A stretch of 64,000 nucleotides of DNA from Atrichornis clamosus. Lineage: Eukaryota > Chordata > Aves > Passeriformes > Menuridae. Below are positions 63,539 through 64,000 of the stretch, in pieces (positions within the stretch are counted from its first letter, which is position 1; each line of letters starts with the position of its first letter). The stretch spans positions 153,100 through 217,099 of the forward strand of contig WBMZ01008696.1 in assembly GCA_013400975.1 (NCBI GenBank), in the 5' to 3' direction. A program made the position numbers and the translations under genes. Below the pieces are notes generated by a model. It was given only the letters and a program-made list of their open reading frames with translations, was not told where the DNA came from and did not search any database.

Positions 63539-63805
63539 TTGTATAGAGGTCTATGGAACTTCCTTCCCCTTCCATCTCATGATCAGCTGCTACAGCAGAT
63601 ACTCTGAAGCTGTACATTGTTCCAGGGATTAACTCAGTGATTTCTGCTTCAGGCACACTGGATGTCAGGTTCCTCACAGAGGTACCCCTTACAACCTCTA
63701 TCCTGTACGTGTAGGAGTTGGAAGCAGGGTCATTCACCATCCACGTTAAGTTGACGGAATTCACACCAACATATTCTGCCTTGAGATCAAGAACTGGGCT
63801 GGGCT
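63539..63805 (-). CDS. PTPRJ: PTPRJ exon: fibronectin type III repeat
   Basis: This exon encodes one whole FN3 repeat of 88 complete codons, with two bases of a split codon before and one after. It shows the FN3 hallmarks: a Pro-rich start (PSPVLDLKAEY), the core Trp in NLTWMV, and a late ELIPGTMYSFRVSAV strand carrying the conserved Leu, Pro-Gly and Tyr. Two N-glycosylation sequons are visible (NLT twice). The acceptor is a CAG after a pyrimidine-rich tract, and the donor is GTAAGT at 63538. One exon per FN3 repeat with phase-1 introns is typical of this receptor family and lets repeats be gained or lost without a frame change. It is the most upstream exon visible in the window. Confidence 0.9.
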
Positions 63806-64000
63806 CTGTCAAAGGCAAGACAACAACCTGTCAGCCTGCAGGAACAGCTGCTCACAGACATGGACACAGGAGACAGCCACACCACAGCTTCACTCCCCTC
63901 ACACCACTCATGGCTCAGAGTGCAGGAACACCCCAACAACATCACCACGCACTCCTGGAGGCTGCTGTACCNGTGGACAGCTAAGAGAACAGATGGAAAG

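Noticed and set aside
63972..63972. Single ambiguous base N
   Set aside because: An assembly or base-call uncertainty inside an intron, with no effect on any called feature.

Overview
This is vertebrate nuclear DNA, most likely from a bird. The evidence is several CR1 LINE 3' ends with the terminal ATTCTRTGA-type repeat, a long-terminal-repeat family that I know from passerine genomes, short introns, and one receptor tyrosine phosphatase gene with bird-like spacing. Nothing bacterial, viral or organellar is intact here. The species cannot be named from the sequence alone.

Right quarter (about 47.36-63.8 kb, minus strand): the 3' part of PTPRJ (DEP-1/CD148), a receptor-type protein tyrosine phosphatase. 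I placed sixteen exons by reading frame, GT/AG splice sites and protein similarity. Read 5' to 3' they run from 63805 down to 50557: two fibronectin type III (FN3) exons, three exons of the membrane-proximal ectodomain, one transmembrane exon, a juxtamembrane linker that includes a 30-nt exon and a 9-nt microexon, then eight exons of a single cytoplasmic phosphatase domain and tail. All phases join, giving 2,112 nt of complete codons (703 residues plus stop). The catalytic motifs [22 protein letters not shown] and QTEDQY are intact. A 3' UTR of about 3.2 kb ends near an AATAAA at 47376-47381. The signal peptide and remaining FN3 exons lie beyond base 64000. Between the two FN3 exons sits a decayed third FN3 exon (62585-62843).

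Left three quarters (1-47.35 kb): I see no gene. There is a solo LTR of an old endogenous retrovirus (about 1745-2769, minus), three CR1 fragments, a few simple repeats and two GC-rich patches (39.09-39.96 and 44.83-45.07 kb). The many short open frames here have no recognisable domain or codon pattern.

The window is therefore one cell-surface signalling gene, its long 3' UTR, and a large downstream gene-poor interval. I found no new multi-gene system. The best leads are the FN3 exon relic, the juxtamembrane microexon, and the long inverted repeat inside the LTR.
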